Origin: JBOFEH01 sp051650265 | GTDB lineage: Bacteria; Bacillota; Clostridia; Lachnospirales; Cellulosilyticaceae | NCBI GenBank assembly: GCA_051650265.1 | Contig: JBOFIR010000024.1 | Span: 1 to 52,900 of the forward strand | DNA length: 52,900 nt | Direction: 5' to 3' | Shown here: piece by piece, positions 31,883 through 41,370 of the stretch | How positions within the stretch are numbered: position 1 is the stretch's first letter | Layout of the letters: each line of letters starts with the position of its first letter | The notes under the pieces: model-generated | The model's input: only the letters and a program-made list of their open reading frames with translations | The model's database searches: none | Told to the model about the DNA's origin: nothing | Made by a program: the position numbers and the translations under genes

Positions 31883-33127
31883 ATGAAAAATAGAGTTGTT
31901 ATTACAGGTGCAGGGGTTGTATCCCCTATTGGAAATACAGTAGAGAGTTTTTGGAATAACTTAAAAGAAGGTGTATGTGGATTAGACCGTATTACACGCT
32001 TTGAACTAACAGAAGGCTTTGATGTGAGTATTGCTGGGGAGGTCAAAGATTTTGCCCCAGAGAAATATATTCAAAAGCGTGAGCTTAGAAGATTGGATAA
32101 GTTCTCTCAGTTTGCGATTTATGCAGCAATGGAAGCAATGGCAAATTCGGGAATTAATATGGAAGAGGAAGATGCAACAAGAGTAGGTGTGATTGTTGGA
32201 TCTGGAATCGGTGGTATTGAGACAATCGAGCAAGAGGTTAGAAAGCTTGTTGAAAAAGGACCAAAACGTGTTTCACCATTTTTTGTACCTATGTCAATTA
32301 CCAATATGGGAGCTGGCAACGTGTCAATCTACACAGGTGCAAAAGGAATTTGTAGTACTGTAGTAACAGCTTGTGCTTCAGGAACACACTGTATTGGAGA
32401 TGCTTTTAGAGCACTTCAAAATGGCACAAATGATGTTATTATTGCAGGTGGGGCAGAAGCGTCTATTACACCACTTGGTGTTGCAGGTTTTCAGGCACTT
32501 ACAGCACTGAGCAAGAGTGCAGATCCAAAGCGTGCATCAATTCCTTTTGACAAGGAGCGTAATGGCTTTGTTATGGGTGAAGGTGCAGGGATGGTTGTCC
32601 TTGAGACGTTAGAGCACGCACAAAAAAGAGGTGCACATATCATGGCAGAAGTTGTAGGATACGGTGCAACAGGTGATGCATACCATATCACTTCACCATC
32701 ACCAGATGGAGAGGGTGCAGCACGTGCAATGCGTGGAGCTTTAGAAGATGCGGGTATTGCCCCAGAAGAAGTAGGGTACATCAATGCACATGGTACAAGT
32801 ACGGAGTATAATGACAAGTTTGAGACATTAGCCATCAAAGCGGTATTTGGTGAAGCTACCAAAGTGCCTGTGAGTTCAACAAAGTCTATGACAGGGCACT
32901 TATTAGGTGCAGCAGGAGCAGTAGAAGCAATTACTATTGCCAAAGCATTAGAAGATCATTATTTACCACCTACAATTGGCTACGAGGTGCCAGATGAAGA
33001 TTGTGATTTAGACTGTATCCCAAATGTAGGGCGCACAGCAGAAATTCGTTATGCAATGAGTAATTCACTTGGATTTGGAGGACATAACGGAAGTATCTTA
33101 TTCAAAAAATGGGAAGGGGATAAGTAG
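31883..33127 (+). CDS. fabF: 3-oxoacyl-ACP synthase II
   Basis: A 414-residue elongating condensing enzyme. Catalytic C164 (VTACASGTH), H303 (NAHGTSTEYND) and H339 (SMTGHLLGAAG). ATG 31883 has AGGAGG eight bases upstream. With no fabB, fabA, fabM or fabN visible in this operon, the source of unsaturated chains must lie elsewhere or be absent. Confidence 0.96.
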   Translation: MKNRVVITGAGVVSPIGNTVESFWNNLKEGVCGLDRITRFELTEGFDVSIAGEVKDFAPEKYIQKRELRRLDKFSQFAIYAAMEAMANSGINMEEEDATRVGVIVGSGIGGIETIEQEVRKLVEKGPKRVSPFFVPMSITNMGAGNVSIYTGAKGICSTVVTACASGTHCIGDAFRALQNGTNDVIIAGGAEASITPLGVAGFQALTALSKSADPKRASIPFDKERNGFVMGEGAGMVVLETLEHAQKRGAHIMAEVVGYGATGDAYHITSPSPDGEGAARAMRGALEDAGIAPEEVGYINAHGTSTEYNDKFETLAIKAVFGEATKVPVSSTKSMTGHLLGAAGAVEAITIAKALEDHYLPPTIGYEVPDEDCDLDCIPNVGRTAEIRYAMSNSLGFGGHNGSILFKKWEGDK

Positions 33128-33583
33128 ATGAAAATCGAAACAATTAAAGAGCTCATCGGTGAGTTCAAAACATCCGACCTGACACGACTTAAGATTAATG
33201 CTGAAGGATTTGAACTTGAATTAGAGCGTGAGAAAGAAGTGGTTTATGCATCGGCAGGGGTACCTATTACAATGGCAGCTCCAGCACAAGTGAATTCCAC
33301 AGAAGTGACAATCACAACACCAGATGCATCAAGAGGATCTGAGGCAAGTGGACGCAGTATTACATCACCAATGGTGGGAACGTTCTATTTGGCGAGTTCA
33401 CCAACAAGTAAGCCTTTTGTAGCAGTAGGCTCAAAGGTGAAAAAAGGCGATGTTGTGTGTATTATTGAAGCGATGAAACTCATGAATGAGGTAGAAGCTG
33501 ACCAAGATGGTGAAATTGTAGAAATTCTAGTAAGTAATGAAGATATGGTAGAGTTTGGTCAACCACTCTTTATTCTAAAATAG
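33128..33583 (+). CDS. accB: Biotin carboxyl carrier protein of acetyl-CoA carboxylase
   Basis: A 151-residue protein: short N-terminal helix region, an alanine/threonine-rich linker (about 45-75) and a biotinyl domain with biotin lysine K117 in IEAMKLMNEVEA. Biotin swings between AccC and AccDA. It begins directly after the fabF stop. Confidence 0.96.
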   Translation: MKIETIKELIGEFKTSDLTRLKINAEGFELELEREKEVVYASAGVPITMAAPAQVNSTEVTITTPDASRGSEASGRSITSPMVGTFYLASSPTSKPFVAVGSKVKKGDVVCIIEAMKLMNEVEADQDGEIVEILVSNEDMVEFGQPLFILK

Positions 33584-33592
33584 GGGGACATC

Positions 33593-34015
33593 ATGTTAAC
33601 AATACAAGAAATTATGGAAATTATTCCACATAGATATCCATTTTTATTAGTAGATAAAGCAGAGATTCACGAGGATGGTTTAGGCGCAACAGGGTACAAG
33701 AATGTAACAATGAATGAGCCATTTTTCCAAGGACACTTTCCAGGGCTTCCTGTGATGCCAGGGGTGCTCATCATTGAAGCACTTGCACAAGTAGGTGCGA
33801 TTGCACTGCTTTCACAAGAAGAACTTAAAGGTAAAGTTGCTTACTTTGGCGGGATCAAGGAAGCAAAGTTTAGACAAAAAGTTGTACCAGGAGATGTTCT
33901 TAAATTAGAGTGTCGTATTATTAAGCAAAGAGGACCTATGGGTATAGGAGAGGCAGTTGCTACAGTAGATGGGAAAGTTGCTGCAAAAGCTGAGCTCATA
34001 TTTGCTATAGGCTAA
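33593..34015 (+). CDS. fabZ: 3-hydroxyacyl-ACP dehydratase
   Basis: A 140-residue hot-dog-fold enzyme. Active H48 (QGHFPGLPVMPG) and E62 (IEALAQ), and the start IIPHRYPFLLVD is typical. It removes water from 3-hydroxyacyl-ACP. Placed between accB and accC as in streptococci. TAGGGGGA precedes the ATG. Confidence 0.96.
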   Translation: MLTIQEIMEIIPHRYPFLLVDKAEIHEDGLGATGYKNVTMNEPFFQGHFPGLPVMPGVLIIEALAQVGAIALLSQEELKGKVAYFGGIKEAKFRQKVVPGDVLKLECRIIKQRGPMGIGEAVATVDGKVAAKAELIFAIG

Positions 34016-34029
34016 TAGGAGGTGAAAGG

Positions 34030-35406
34030 ATGTTTCACAAAGTACTTGTTGCTAATAGAGGTGAAATAGCAGTACGTATTATTCGTGCATGTATCGAAAT
34101 GGGTATTCAAACAGTTGCAGTTTATTCTCAAGCAGACAAAGATTCCTTACATGTCAAATTAGCAGATGAAGCAGTGTGTATCGGTAAAGCACTTCCAAAA
34201 GAGAGCTACCTCAATGTCGAGAACATTATTACAGCTGCTATATGTACTGGCGCGGATGCTATACATCCTGGATTTGGGTTCCTATCAGAAAATGCAAAGT
34301 TCGCAAGAATTTGCGCGGAGTGTCATATCAAATTTATTGGGCCTACAGCTGAGATGATTGAGTTGATGGGTGACAAAGCAAAAGCAAGAGAGATGATGAT
34401 CGCGGCAGATGTTCCGGTAGTACCAGGTTCTGAAGGGACAGTAGACAGTGTGGATGAGGCAAAGTTAGTGGCACTTGAGATTGGTTATCCTGTGATGCTC
34501 AAAGCATCTGCGGGTGGTGGTGGACGTGGTATGCGTATTGTTTGGAAAGAGTCTGAGATTGAAAAGGCTTTTCTTACAGCAAGCGCAGAAGCTCAAACCG
34601 CTTTTGGAGATGGGAGTATGTATCTTGAGAAGTATATTCAGGAGCCAAGACATATTGAGTTCCAGATCCTTGGGGATATGCATGGCAACGCCGTGCATCT
34701 TGGAGAGAGAGACTGTTCTATGCAGCGTAGACATCAGAAAGTGGTGGAGGAAGCACCATCGCCATTTATTACAGCAGAGCTTAGAGAGCAGATGGGTTCT
34801 GATGCGATTAAAGCAGCACGTGCAGTGGCTTATGAGAATGCAGGTACAATTGAGTTTATTGTAGATAAAAACAAGAACTATTACTTCATAGAGATGAACA
34901 CACGTATTCAAGTAGAACATCCTGTTACAGAGATGGTGACAGGGGTTGACCTCATCAAAGAGCAGCTAAAGATTGCAGCAGGGCAAGAAATTAGTTTCTC
35001 CAAAGAGGAGATTCAGATTAAAGGGCATGCCATTGAATGTCGTATCAATGCGGAGAATCCAAAGCTTGGATTTAGACCATGCGCAGGACGCATCACAGGA
35101 CTACATCTTCCAGGAGGAAGAGGACTTCGTATGGAAACACATATTTATGATGGCTATCTGGTACCACCAACTTATGATTCGATGCTTGCAAAGGTCATTG
35201 CTTATGGTGATACGAGAGAAGAGGCCATGAGTGTCATGAGAAGGGCGTTATCGGAGATCATGATTGAAGGTATTGATACTAATATCGATTTCCAATATGA
35301 GCTGATTCACACAGAAGCCTTTGAAGAAGGAAATTTTGATACATCATTTATTGAGAAACATCTTGATCAAATATTAGAAGGTGAGGAGGGTACTCATGCT
35401 AACTAG
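34030..35406 (+). CDS. accC: Biotin carboxylase subunit of acetyl-CoA carboxylase
   Basis: A 458-residue ATP-grasp enzyme that carboxylates biotin with bicarbonate. Landmarks: N-terminal KVLVANRGEIAVRIIRA, ATP loop SAGGGGRGMR (about 159-168), RDCSMQRRHQKVVEEAPS, and MNTRIQVEHPVTE. Normal length. Its last 11 bases overlap accD. Confidence 0.97.
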   Translation: MFHKVLVANRGEIAVRIIRACIEMGIQTVAVYSQADKDSLHVKLADEAVCIGKALPKESYLNVENIITAAICTGADAIHPGFGFLSENAKFARICAECHIKFIGPTAEMIELMGDKAKAREMMIAADVPVVPGSEGTVDSVDEAKLVALEIGYPVMLKASAGGGGRGMRIVWKESEIEKAFLTASAEAQTAFGDGSMYLEKYIQEPRHIEFQILGDMHGNAVHLGERDCSMQRRHQKVVEEAPSPFITAELREQMGSDAIKAARAVAYENAGTIEFIVDKNKNYYFIEMNTRIQVEHPVTEMVTGVDLIKEQLKIAAGQEISFSKEEIQIKGHAIECRINAENPKLGFRPCAGRITGLHLPGGRGLRMETHIYDGYLVPPTYDSMLAKVIAYGDTREEAMSVMRRALSEIMIEGIDTNIDFQYELIHTEAFEEGNFDTSFIEKHLDQILEGEEGTHAN

Positions 35407-36250
35407 TTTTATTTCTAGACAACGTAAATATGCTAGAAGCAAAGGTGCTGCTCCAAAAGCTGAGATTCCCGAGGGCATGTTTAGCCAATGCCCTCATTGT
35501 AAAAAAAGCATCTATGTGATTGATTTGATTGCAAATACAGGAGTATGTCCTTTTTGTGAGGAACATCTACCTATTTCACCCAATGTAAGATTGAGTAAAC
35601 TTGTGGACCCAGAGTCTTTTGAAGAACTGGATAAACATATGAAAAGTGGCAATCCACTTCAATTTGAAGGGTATGAGAAGAAGGTTCATGCCTACAAAAA
35701 GAAGACGGATGAAAACGAAGCAGTTATTACGGGTATAGGTAGAATTGGAGGCATGGAAACTGTACTTGCTATTATGGACTCTCGTTTTATGATGGGAAGT
35801 ATGGGTTCTGTAGTCGGAGAGAAGATTACCCGTGCGATCGAGCATGCAACAGCTTATCGATTACCAATTATTATTTTCTCTGCTTCTGGAGGTGCTAGGA
35901 TGCAAGAAGGGATTTATTCCTTAATGCAGATGGCAAAGACAAGTGCAGCAATTGCAAAGCATGATGATGCGGGACTTCTGTATATTAGTGTGTTGACACA
36001 TCCAACTACAGGCGGTGTAACGGCAAGTTTTGCAATGCTCGGGGATATTATACTCGCAGAACCAAAGGCGCTAGTAGGCTTTGCAGGGCCGAGAGTTATT
36101 GAACAAACGATCAAGCAAAAGTTGCCACAAGGTTTCCAAAGGGCAGAGTTTTTGGTGGAGCATGGTATGGTGGACGCCATTGTAGAGCGTTCTAAGATGA
36201 GAGAAGCTTTGAGTAGATTGTTGAAGCTTCATACAAAGGAGGACTGCTGA
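35396..36250 (+). CDS. accD: Acetyl-CoA carboxylase carboxyltransferase beta subunit
   Basis: A 284-residue crotonase-fold subunit with a zinc ribbon C32-x2-C35...C51-x2-C54 and the core ASGGARMQEG. With AccA it transfers the carboxyl group from biotin to acetyl-CoA. ATG 35396 has GAGGAGGG inside the accC end. The stop shares a base with the accA start (TGATG). Confidence 0.96.
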   Translation: MLTSFISRQRKYARSKGAAPKAEIPEGMFSQCPHCKKSIYVIDLIANTGVCPFCEEHLPISPNVRLSKLVDPESFEELDKHMKSGNPLQFEGYEKKVHAYKKKTDENEAVITGIGRIGGMETVLAIMDSRFMMGSMGSVVGEKITRAIEHATAYRLPIIIFSASGGARMQEGIYSLMQMAKTSAAIAKHDDAGLLYISVLTHPTTGGVTASFAMLGDIILAEPKALVGFAGPRVIEQTIKQKLPQGFQRAEFLVEHGMVDAIVERSKMREALSRLLKLHTKEDC

Positions 36251-37188
36251 TGCAAGATTTATTAAAGAAAATTGATCAGCTTTATACTTCTTTAGAAGAT
36301 CTCAAAGGCATGCCTCAGACTGAGGAGATTGCAGAGCAGATCGAGAAGCTAGAAGCTGTCTTAGCAGTTATGGAGCATAAGGTATCTAACTCTTATTCTG
36401 CATGGGATAAGGTTCAAATTGCACGTATGATCGAAAGACCTCGTGGAAAATTTTATATTGATCAAATCGTAGAAGATTTTGTAGAGCTTCATGGTGACCG
36501 TAGCTTCCAAGACGATCACGCTATTATTGGTGGGATTGGGAAGATTGGCAACCATGTAGTGACTATTATTGCGCATAATAAGGGTAATAATGCCAAAGAA
36601 AATATCGAGAGAAATTTTGGAATGAGTCATCCTGAAGGATACAGAAAAGCACTTCGTCTCATGAAGCAAGCTGAGAAATTTGGTAGGCCTGTAGTGTGTC
36701 TGATTGATACACCAGGGGCATACTGTGGGTTGGGTGCTGAGGAACGTGGTCAGGGTGAGGCTATTGCACGTAATATGATGGAGATGTCTAGACTCAAAGT
36801 CCCTATCGTAGCAGGTATTATTGGAGAAGGTGGTAGTGGTGGGGCATTGGCACTTGGGGTTGCTGACCGTGTGTTTATGCAGCAAAATACAACCTATTCC
36901 ATCTTGTCGCCAGAAGGATTCTCAAGTATTCTCTGGAAAGACAGTAGCTTGGCTGAAAAGGCTGCAGGGATGATGAAGATGACGGCAGATGATCTGAAGA
37001 AGATGGAAATTATTGATGCCATTGTTGAAGAACCTACAGGTGGTGCACATAAGGCACCAGAAGTTGCAGCAAATTATTTAAAGGATTACATTGTGAGCCA
37101 ATTAGATGCACTCACGCAGCTAGCACAGCCACAATTATTAGAAGCGCGCTATGAACGCTTTAGAAAATATGGTGAGTTCATAGAGTAA
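36250..37188 (+). CDS. accA: Acetyl-CoA carboxylase carboxyltransferase alpha subunit
   Basis: A 312-residue partner of AccD. Key stretches: RPRGKFYIDQIVEDFVELHGDR, DTPGAYCGLGAEERGQGEAI and IIGEGGSGGALALGVAD. It completes the operon and is followed at once by a terminator. The alpha2-beta2 complex makes malonyl-CoA in the cytosol. Confidence 0.96.
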   Translation: MQDLLKKIDQLYTSLEDLKGMPQTEEIAEQIEKLEAVLAVMEHKVSNSYSAWDKVQIARMIERPRGKFYIDQIVEDFVELHGDRSFQDDHAIIGGIGKIGNHVVTIIAHNKGNNAKENIERNFGMSHPEGYRKALRLMKQAEKFGRPVVCLIDTPGAYCGLGAEERGQGEAIARNMMEMSRLKVPIVAGIIGEGGSGGALALGVADRVFMQQNTTYSILSPEGFSSILWKDSSLAEKAAGMMKMTADDLKKMEIIDAIVEEPTGGAHKAPEVAANYLKDYIVSQLDALTQLAQPQLLEARYERFRKYGEFIE

Positions 37189-37216
37189 GGGAAAGCATAT
37201 GCTTTCCCTTTTTTCA
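37187..37216 (+). terminator. Terminator of the fatty-acid operon
   Basis: AAGGGAAAG (37187-37195) pairs with CTTTCCCTT (37202-37210), loop CATATG, then T residues. The stem touches the accA stop codon. Confidence 0.9.
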
Positions 37217-37308
37217 GTGTATCTGATAAGGGTTTAGTGGATTTCACTACTTTAAGACAACTTTGCCGCGTATAATAAATGAAAGAAGATGTATCAAGGA
37301 GGAGTCGC

Positions 37309-37692
37309 ATGTTAGGTCTGAAGAAGCAGTTGATCAAAAGTTATATTAATATCAAGGTAGTGCAAAATTTGCCAGGGGCACTGACACTTAAAATATCTAA
37401 TCTTTCAAAAATAGGGGATCAATATAAGGGATACGATGTGCAGGTATTTGAACTGATCAAAATGTTAGAGGGAATTAGTGACATCAAGGTGGATTTTAAT
37501 AGTGAGCTTGCGACAGTTTATTATGATCAAACAAAGTTGACACCACAGCAAATCCTGAAGTGGCTTAATGTAGTAATTGATACAACAATTGATCAATTAG
37601 ATTTGATTAGTAAGTATTGGGAGACCAATACAGACTACGTCGTGCAAACAATGAGTGATTTGCTAAATAAAAAGCTAAAACTTTATTTTTAG
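37309..37692 (+). CDS. Small HMA-fold-like protein without cysteines
   Basis: A 127-residue protein whose middle (VFELIKMLEGISDIKVDFNS, then ATVYYDQTKLTPQQILKWL) fits the beta-alpha-beta pattern of heavy-metal-associated (HMA) domains. The metal-binding CxxC is missing, and the protein has no cysteine at all, so metal transfer is unlikely. ATG 37309 has AAGGAGG at 37297-37303; an in-frame ATG at 37279 has none and overlaps the -10-like TATAAT at 37271-37276. Function unknown. Confidence 0.65.
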   Translation: MLGLKKQLIKSYINIKVVQNLPGALTLKISNLSKIGDQYKGYDVQVFELIKMLEGISDIKVDFNSELATVYYDQTKLTPQQILKWLNVVIDTTIDQLDLISKYWETNTDYVVQTMSDLLNKKLKLYF

Positions 37693-37722
37693 TGATAAAC
37701 AAGCAGATTTTGAGACAGAATA

Positions 37723-37731
37723 TGGTATAAT
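37723..37731 (+). promoter_or_regulatory. Extended -10 promoter of mtnN
   Basis: TGG-TATAAT with perfect hexamer 37726-37731, 32 bases before the start codon. No clear -35. Confidence 0.55.
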
Positions 37732-37762
37732 AAGCTGACAATCGAGAAAGGAGTACCTTAAG

Positions 37763-38464
37763 ATGAAAACTATTGGAATTATAGGTGCTATGGAAGAAGA
37801 AGTTATTGCGCTTCGTAGAAAAATGCAAGTTCAACACAACCATGAGATTGCAACAATGGTATTTTATGAAGGAATGATGGATGAAACAAAAGTCATTCTT
37901 GTAAGATGTGGGATTGGTAAGGTCAATGCTGCAATCTGTACACAAATTTTAATCGATAAATTCGATGTAGATTATATTATTAATACAGGTGTAGCTGGTG
38001 GGCTTCACCCAGAGATCAACATTGGTGATATTGTTATCTCAAGTGATACAGTACAACATGATATGGATACAACAGCATTTGGTGATCCAAAGGGTGTTAT
38101 TCCACGTATGGACTGTTCTTTCTTTGAGGCAGATGCAATCTTAGTGAATGCAGCTAAAGAAGCAGCTGAAAGCTTAAAAGGCGAGCAAAAGGTATTTGTA
38201 GGTCGTATCGCAAGCGGTGATCAATTTGTATCAAGCCTTAAGGTAAAAGAAGACATTTATAGCACATTTACAGCATATTGTGCTGAAATGGAAGGAGCTG
38301 CAATTGCACATGCATGCTATCTCAACCATGTACCATTTGTAGTAATTCGTGCGATCTCAGATAAAGCTGATCATAGTGCGGAGATGAACTTTGACGAGTT
38401 TGTAAACTTAGCAGCACGTAATGCAAGTCGTATGATTGAAGGCATTGTAAAAACAATTGCCTAA
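37763..38464 (+). CDS. mtnN: 5'-methylthioadenosine/S-adenosylhomocysteine nucleosidase
   Basis: A 233-residue phosphorylase-fold enzyme. It cleaves adenine from MTA, SAH and 5'-deoxyadenosine, which clears inhibitors of SAM reactions and, with LuxS, feeds AI-2. Landmarks: GIIGAMEEEV (catalytic E12), NTGVAGGLHP, EMEGAAIAHAC and the aspartate in RAISDKAD. GAAAGGAG precedes the ATG. It has its own promoter and terminator. Confidence 0.95.
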   Translation: MKTIGIIGAMEEEVIALRRKMQVQHNHEIATMVFYEGMMDETKVILVRCGIGKVNAAICTQILIDKFDVDYIINTGVAGGLHPEINIGDIVISSDTVQHDMDTTAFGDPKGVIPRMDCSFFEADAILVNAAKEAAESLKGEQKVFVGRIASGDQFVSSLKVKEDIYSTFTAYCAEMEGAAIAHACYLNHVPFVVIRAISDKADHSAEMNFDEFVNLAARNASRMIEGIVKTIA

Positions 38465-38472
38465 TACGTAAG

Positions 38473-38496
38473 AGAGGCCCTAGTGGCCTCTTTTTT
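38473..38496 (+). terminator. Terminator after mtnN
   Basis: AGAGGCC (38473-38479) pairs with GGCCTCT (38485-38491), loop CTAGT, then a run of T. Confidence 0.88.
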
Positions 38497-38514
38497 ATTA
38501 AATTCTTAATAAAA

Positions 38515-38543
38515 TTGATTAGTCTAAAAGTCTTTGCTATAAT
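38515..38543 (+). promoter_or_regulatory. Sigma-A promoter
   Basis: TTGATT (38515-38520), exactly 17 bases, TATAAT (38538-38543), about 90 bases before the membrane-protein gene at 38632. Confidence 0.7.
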
Positions 38544-38631
38544 TAAATACAATAGTAACTAAATTTATAATATTGAAACCCTAAGTTACTAAAAGGTGTA
38601 ATTGTGCAAATTATGATAATGGGGGGAATAT

Positions 38632-39333
38632 ATGATTTCAGTATTGTTTGGGGTTAATGTGTTCATATGTATTATTACATTTCTAGCGACTAGCATGTTA
38701 CAAAATCATTTCAATAAAATTCATAGAAGTATGGCTATTTATTTAGACACCAAGGCTTATCGGCCCAATAGCGAGGTGAGTTTTATCAATAAGGTGCTGA
38801 CACGGTATCAAGAGCTTTCAAGTAGTCAGTCTGAAGAGAAAGTGATTGTACCACACATTGATGTGGAAGTAATGATTCATAAAGCGCTTTATGAAGAGCA
38901 CATTGGGAAATTTTCTTATTTGGGTGTGCAAAGTATGGCCAATAAAGGAAAAGTCGTCATGTGGGGGATTTTGATTGTTCAAATTGCATTAGATATTATG
39001 AGTGGACAACCAGGTAGATCTGTCATCAATTTTATTTTTATTGTGGCAAGTACAGCACTTTGTATGGTTGCAACCCTTTATAGTATTATCAAGAGTGTGT
39101 GTGATAAAAGAGAGCAGTTAGTCATAAAGGTACATGATTATGTGGTCAATACCTATCCTGTTGATTTGTTGGAGCGAACAAAGCAACAAGAGATTAAGGA
39201 ACTCATGGAACGCATTCAAAAGCTTGAAAGTGAACTAGAAACTTATCAGCAACATGCACAAAAGCCTCAAGGAGAAAAGATGAGTGGTAAGGAGCTCATG
39301 CACCTTTTTAGTGAAATCGACATGCATGTGTAA
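38632..39333 (+). CDS. Uncharacterised membrane protein with C-terminal coiled coil
   Basis: A 233-residue protein: an N-terminal span (about 3-22), a soluble stretch of about 80 residues, two spans (about 107-125 and 132-152), then a charged helix with heptads (EIKELMERIQKLESELETYQ). No family recognised. The plan looks somewhat like a membrane organiser with a cytosolic coiled coil. Upstream site ATGGGGGGAA. pgi follows after 89 bases and may be co-transcribed. Confidence 0.75.
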   Translation: MISVLFGVNVFICIITFLATSMLQNHFNKIHRSMAIYLDTKAYRPNSEVSFINKVLTRYQELSSSQSEEKVIVPHIDVEVMIHKALYEEHIGKFSYLGVQSMANKGKVVMWGILIVQIALDIMSGQPGRSVINFIFIVASTALCMVATLYSIIKSVCDKREQLVIKVHDYVVNTYPVDLLERTKQQEIKELMERIQKLESELETYQQHAQKPQGEKMSGKELMHLFSEIDMHV

Positions 39334-39422
39334 GAAAAGGTCGATTACAAATATTGGAAAAAGCACCACATTGGAGTATAATTAACGAGAACAAACTATT
39401 AACTTATTTGGGAGGAAAAATG

Positions 39423-40769
39423 ATGCATAAAATTTCTTTAGATTATTCAAAAACAGGTGTACAAGCTTATGAACTTGATTTTTTGAAAAACCAAGTATTA
39501 TCAGCACATGAGATGCTTCATGAGAAAACAGGCGCAGGAAATGATTTTTTAGGGTGGATTGACCTGCCTGTAAATTATGACAAAGAAGAATTTGCACGTA
39601 TTCAAGCAGCAGCTTCTAAAATCCAGAATGACTCAGATGTTCTAATTGTCATTGGTATTGGGGGTTCATACTTAGGTGCTAGAGCATGTATTGAAGCGTT
39701 ATCACATACATTTTATAATACACTTTCAAAAGAACAAAGAAAGACACCTGAAATTTACTTCGTAGGAAATAATATCTCAGGCACATACCTTACAAATCTT
39801 CTAGATGTATGTGAAGGTAAAAATGTAAGTGTTAATGTGATCTCAAAATCAGGGACAACTACAGAGCCTGCGATTGCTTTCCGTGTGTTCAAGAAGTTCA
39901 TGGAAAATAAATACGGTAAAGACGAAGCAAAGAATAGAATTTTTGCAACAACAGATGCTACTAGGGGCGCACTTTTGACACTTGCAAAAGAAGAGGGCTA
40001 TGAAACTTTTGTAATTCCAGATGATGTAGGGGGAAGATTCTCAGTTTTAACTGCTGTAGGTCTATTACCAATTGCTGTAGCAGGTATTGCTATTGAAGAC
40101 TTGATGGCAGGAGCTGCAGAAGGTAGAGATGAGTATGCAAATACAAACATCGATGAAAATCCATGCTATCAATATGCGATGGTGAGAAATGCACTCTTAA
40201 AGAGAAATAAAAATACAGAGATTATGGTCAATTATGAGCCAGCACTTCAATACTTTGGTGAGTGGTGGAAACAACTTTACGGAGAAAGTGAAGGAAAAGA
40301 CCAAAAAGGGATTTATCCATCATCAGTTAACTTCTCTACAGATCTTCATTCACTTGGTCAATACATCCAAGATGGTCAACGTTTCTTATTTGAAACGGTA
40401 CTCAATGTAGGTTGTCCAAAATTAGATGTAGAGCTTGAAGTTGAAGATGTAGACTTAGATGGACTCAACTACCTTGCAGGAAAAACAATGGATTTTGTAA
40501 ACAAAAAAGCTTTTGAAGGCACACTTTTAGCACACGTTGATGGTGGTGTACCAAACCTTATCGTTAATATACCTGAGCTTACAGCTTTCAACTTAGGAAA
40601 GCTGATCTATTTCTTTGAAAAAGCATGTGGTGTAAGTGGGTACTTATTAGGTGTGAATCCATTTGACCAGCCAGGGGTTGAGGAATACAAGAAAAATATG
40701 TTTGCACTTCTTGGCAAAAAAGGTTATGAAGAGCTCAGAGAAACACTTGTAAAGAGAATAGAAGGTTAG
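39423..40769 (+). CDS. pgi: Glucose-6-phosphate isomerase
   Basis: A 448-residue SIS-domain enzyme interconverting glucose-6-P and fructose-6-P. Landmarks: IGIGGSYLGARACIEAL, SKSGTTTEPA and GGRFSVLTAVGLLP. GGAGG (39411-39415) fits the second of two ATGs (39423), giving MHKISLDYSK, close to Bacillus Pgi; 39420 is also possible. A terminator follows. Confidence 0.96.
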   Translation: MHKISLDYSKTGVQAYELDFLKNQVLSAHEMLHEKTGAGNDFLGWIDLPVNYDKEEFARIQAAASKIQNDSDVLIVIGIGGSYLGARACIEALSHTFYNTLSKEQRKTPEIYFVGNNISGTYLTNLLDVCEGKNVSVNVISKSGTTTEPAIAFRVFKKFMENKYGKDEAKNRIFATTDATRGALLTLAKEEGYETFVIPDDVGGRFSVLTAVGLLPIAVAGIAIEDLMAGAAEGRDEYANTNIDENPCYQYAMVRNALLKRNKNTEIMVNYEPALQYFGEWWKQLYGESEGKDQKGIYPSSVNFSTDLHSLGQYIQDGQRFLFETVLNVGCPKLDVELEVEDVDLDGLNYLAGKTMDFVNKKAFEGTLLAHVDGGVPNLIVNIPELTAFNLGKLIYFFEKACGVSGYLLGVNPFDQPGVEEYKKNMFALLGKKGYEELRETLVKRIEG

Positions 40770-40770
40770 T

Positions 40771-40800
40771 AAAAAGCGGACAATTTGTCCGCTTTTTTTA
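40771..40800 (+). terminator. Terminator after pgi
   Basis: AAAAAGCGGACA (40771-40782) pairs with TGTCCGCTTTTT (40786-40797), loop ATT, T tract. Confidence 0.92.
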
Positions 40801-40854
40801 TGAATTTGGGAGAAATGTGATAAGATAAGGGAAAGAAGGTAAAGAGGTGAAAAC

Positions 40855-41370
40855 ATGGATGGACAAAAACGTAGGATAGAAATTTTGAAGATGTTGAGCG
40901 CGGCAAATAAACCTTTGAGTGGTGTAGCCATTGGCAAGACATTTGGCATTAGTAGACAGATAGTAGTACAAGATGTAGCGCTACTTAGAGCTGAGGGCCA
41001 TGATGTCTTAGCCACTGCGAGAGGTTATATTTTGAATAAAGAAGCGGGTCATCTTGCAGTAAGAATGGTCAGTGTCAAACATACTGAAGCACAGCTGCAA
41101 GATGAGCTCAATACGATTGTAGACAATGGTGGGCGTGTAAAAAACGTCATTATTAGTCATGGAATCTATGGTGATGTAGTAGGTGACTTGATGCTCAAAA
41201 ATAGAAGAGATGTGAAACTTTTTGTGGAGCGTGTGCAGGTAAGTGGGGCGTCACCTTTATCAAGCTTAACTGAAGGTGTGCATATTCATACGATTGAGGC
41301 GGCTACAGAAGAGGAACTTGATGCGATAGAAGAAGAACTAAGAGAAAAAGGGTATATCTATGAATATTGA
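40855..41370 (+). CDS. niaR: NiaR-type transcriptional repressor (HTH plus 3H domain)
   Basis: A 171-residue protein. An N-terminal helix-turn-helix (1-60, GISRQIVVQDVALLRAEGHD) is followed by a 3H domain with conserved histidines H76, H102, H143 and H145 and acidic E84. H76, E84, H143 and H145 have the spacing expected for the metal site of the family. NiaR (YrxA) binds nicotinic acid and represses NAD-synthesis and niacin-uptake genes. AGAGGTG precedes the ATG. No NAD genes are adjacent, but the next gene has a matching palindrome in its promoter. Confidence 0.9.
   Translation: MDGQKRRIEILKMLSAANKPLSGVAIGKTFGISRQIVVQDVALLRAEGHDVLATARGYILNKEAGHLAVRMVSVKHTEAQLQDELNTIVDNGGRVKNVIISHGIYGDVVGDLMLKNRRDVKLFVERVQVSGASPLSSLTEGVHIHTIEAATEEELDAIEEELREKGYIYEY

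Noticed and set aside
30194..37188. A fabM/fabN/fabA-type isomerase in the fatty-acid operon.
   Set aside because: All frames are accounted for by the twelve standard genes; FabZ is the only dehydratase present.
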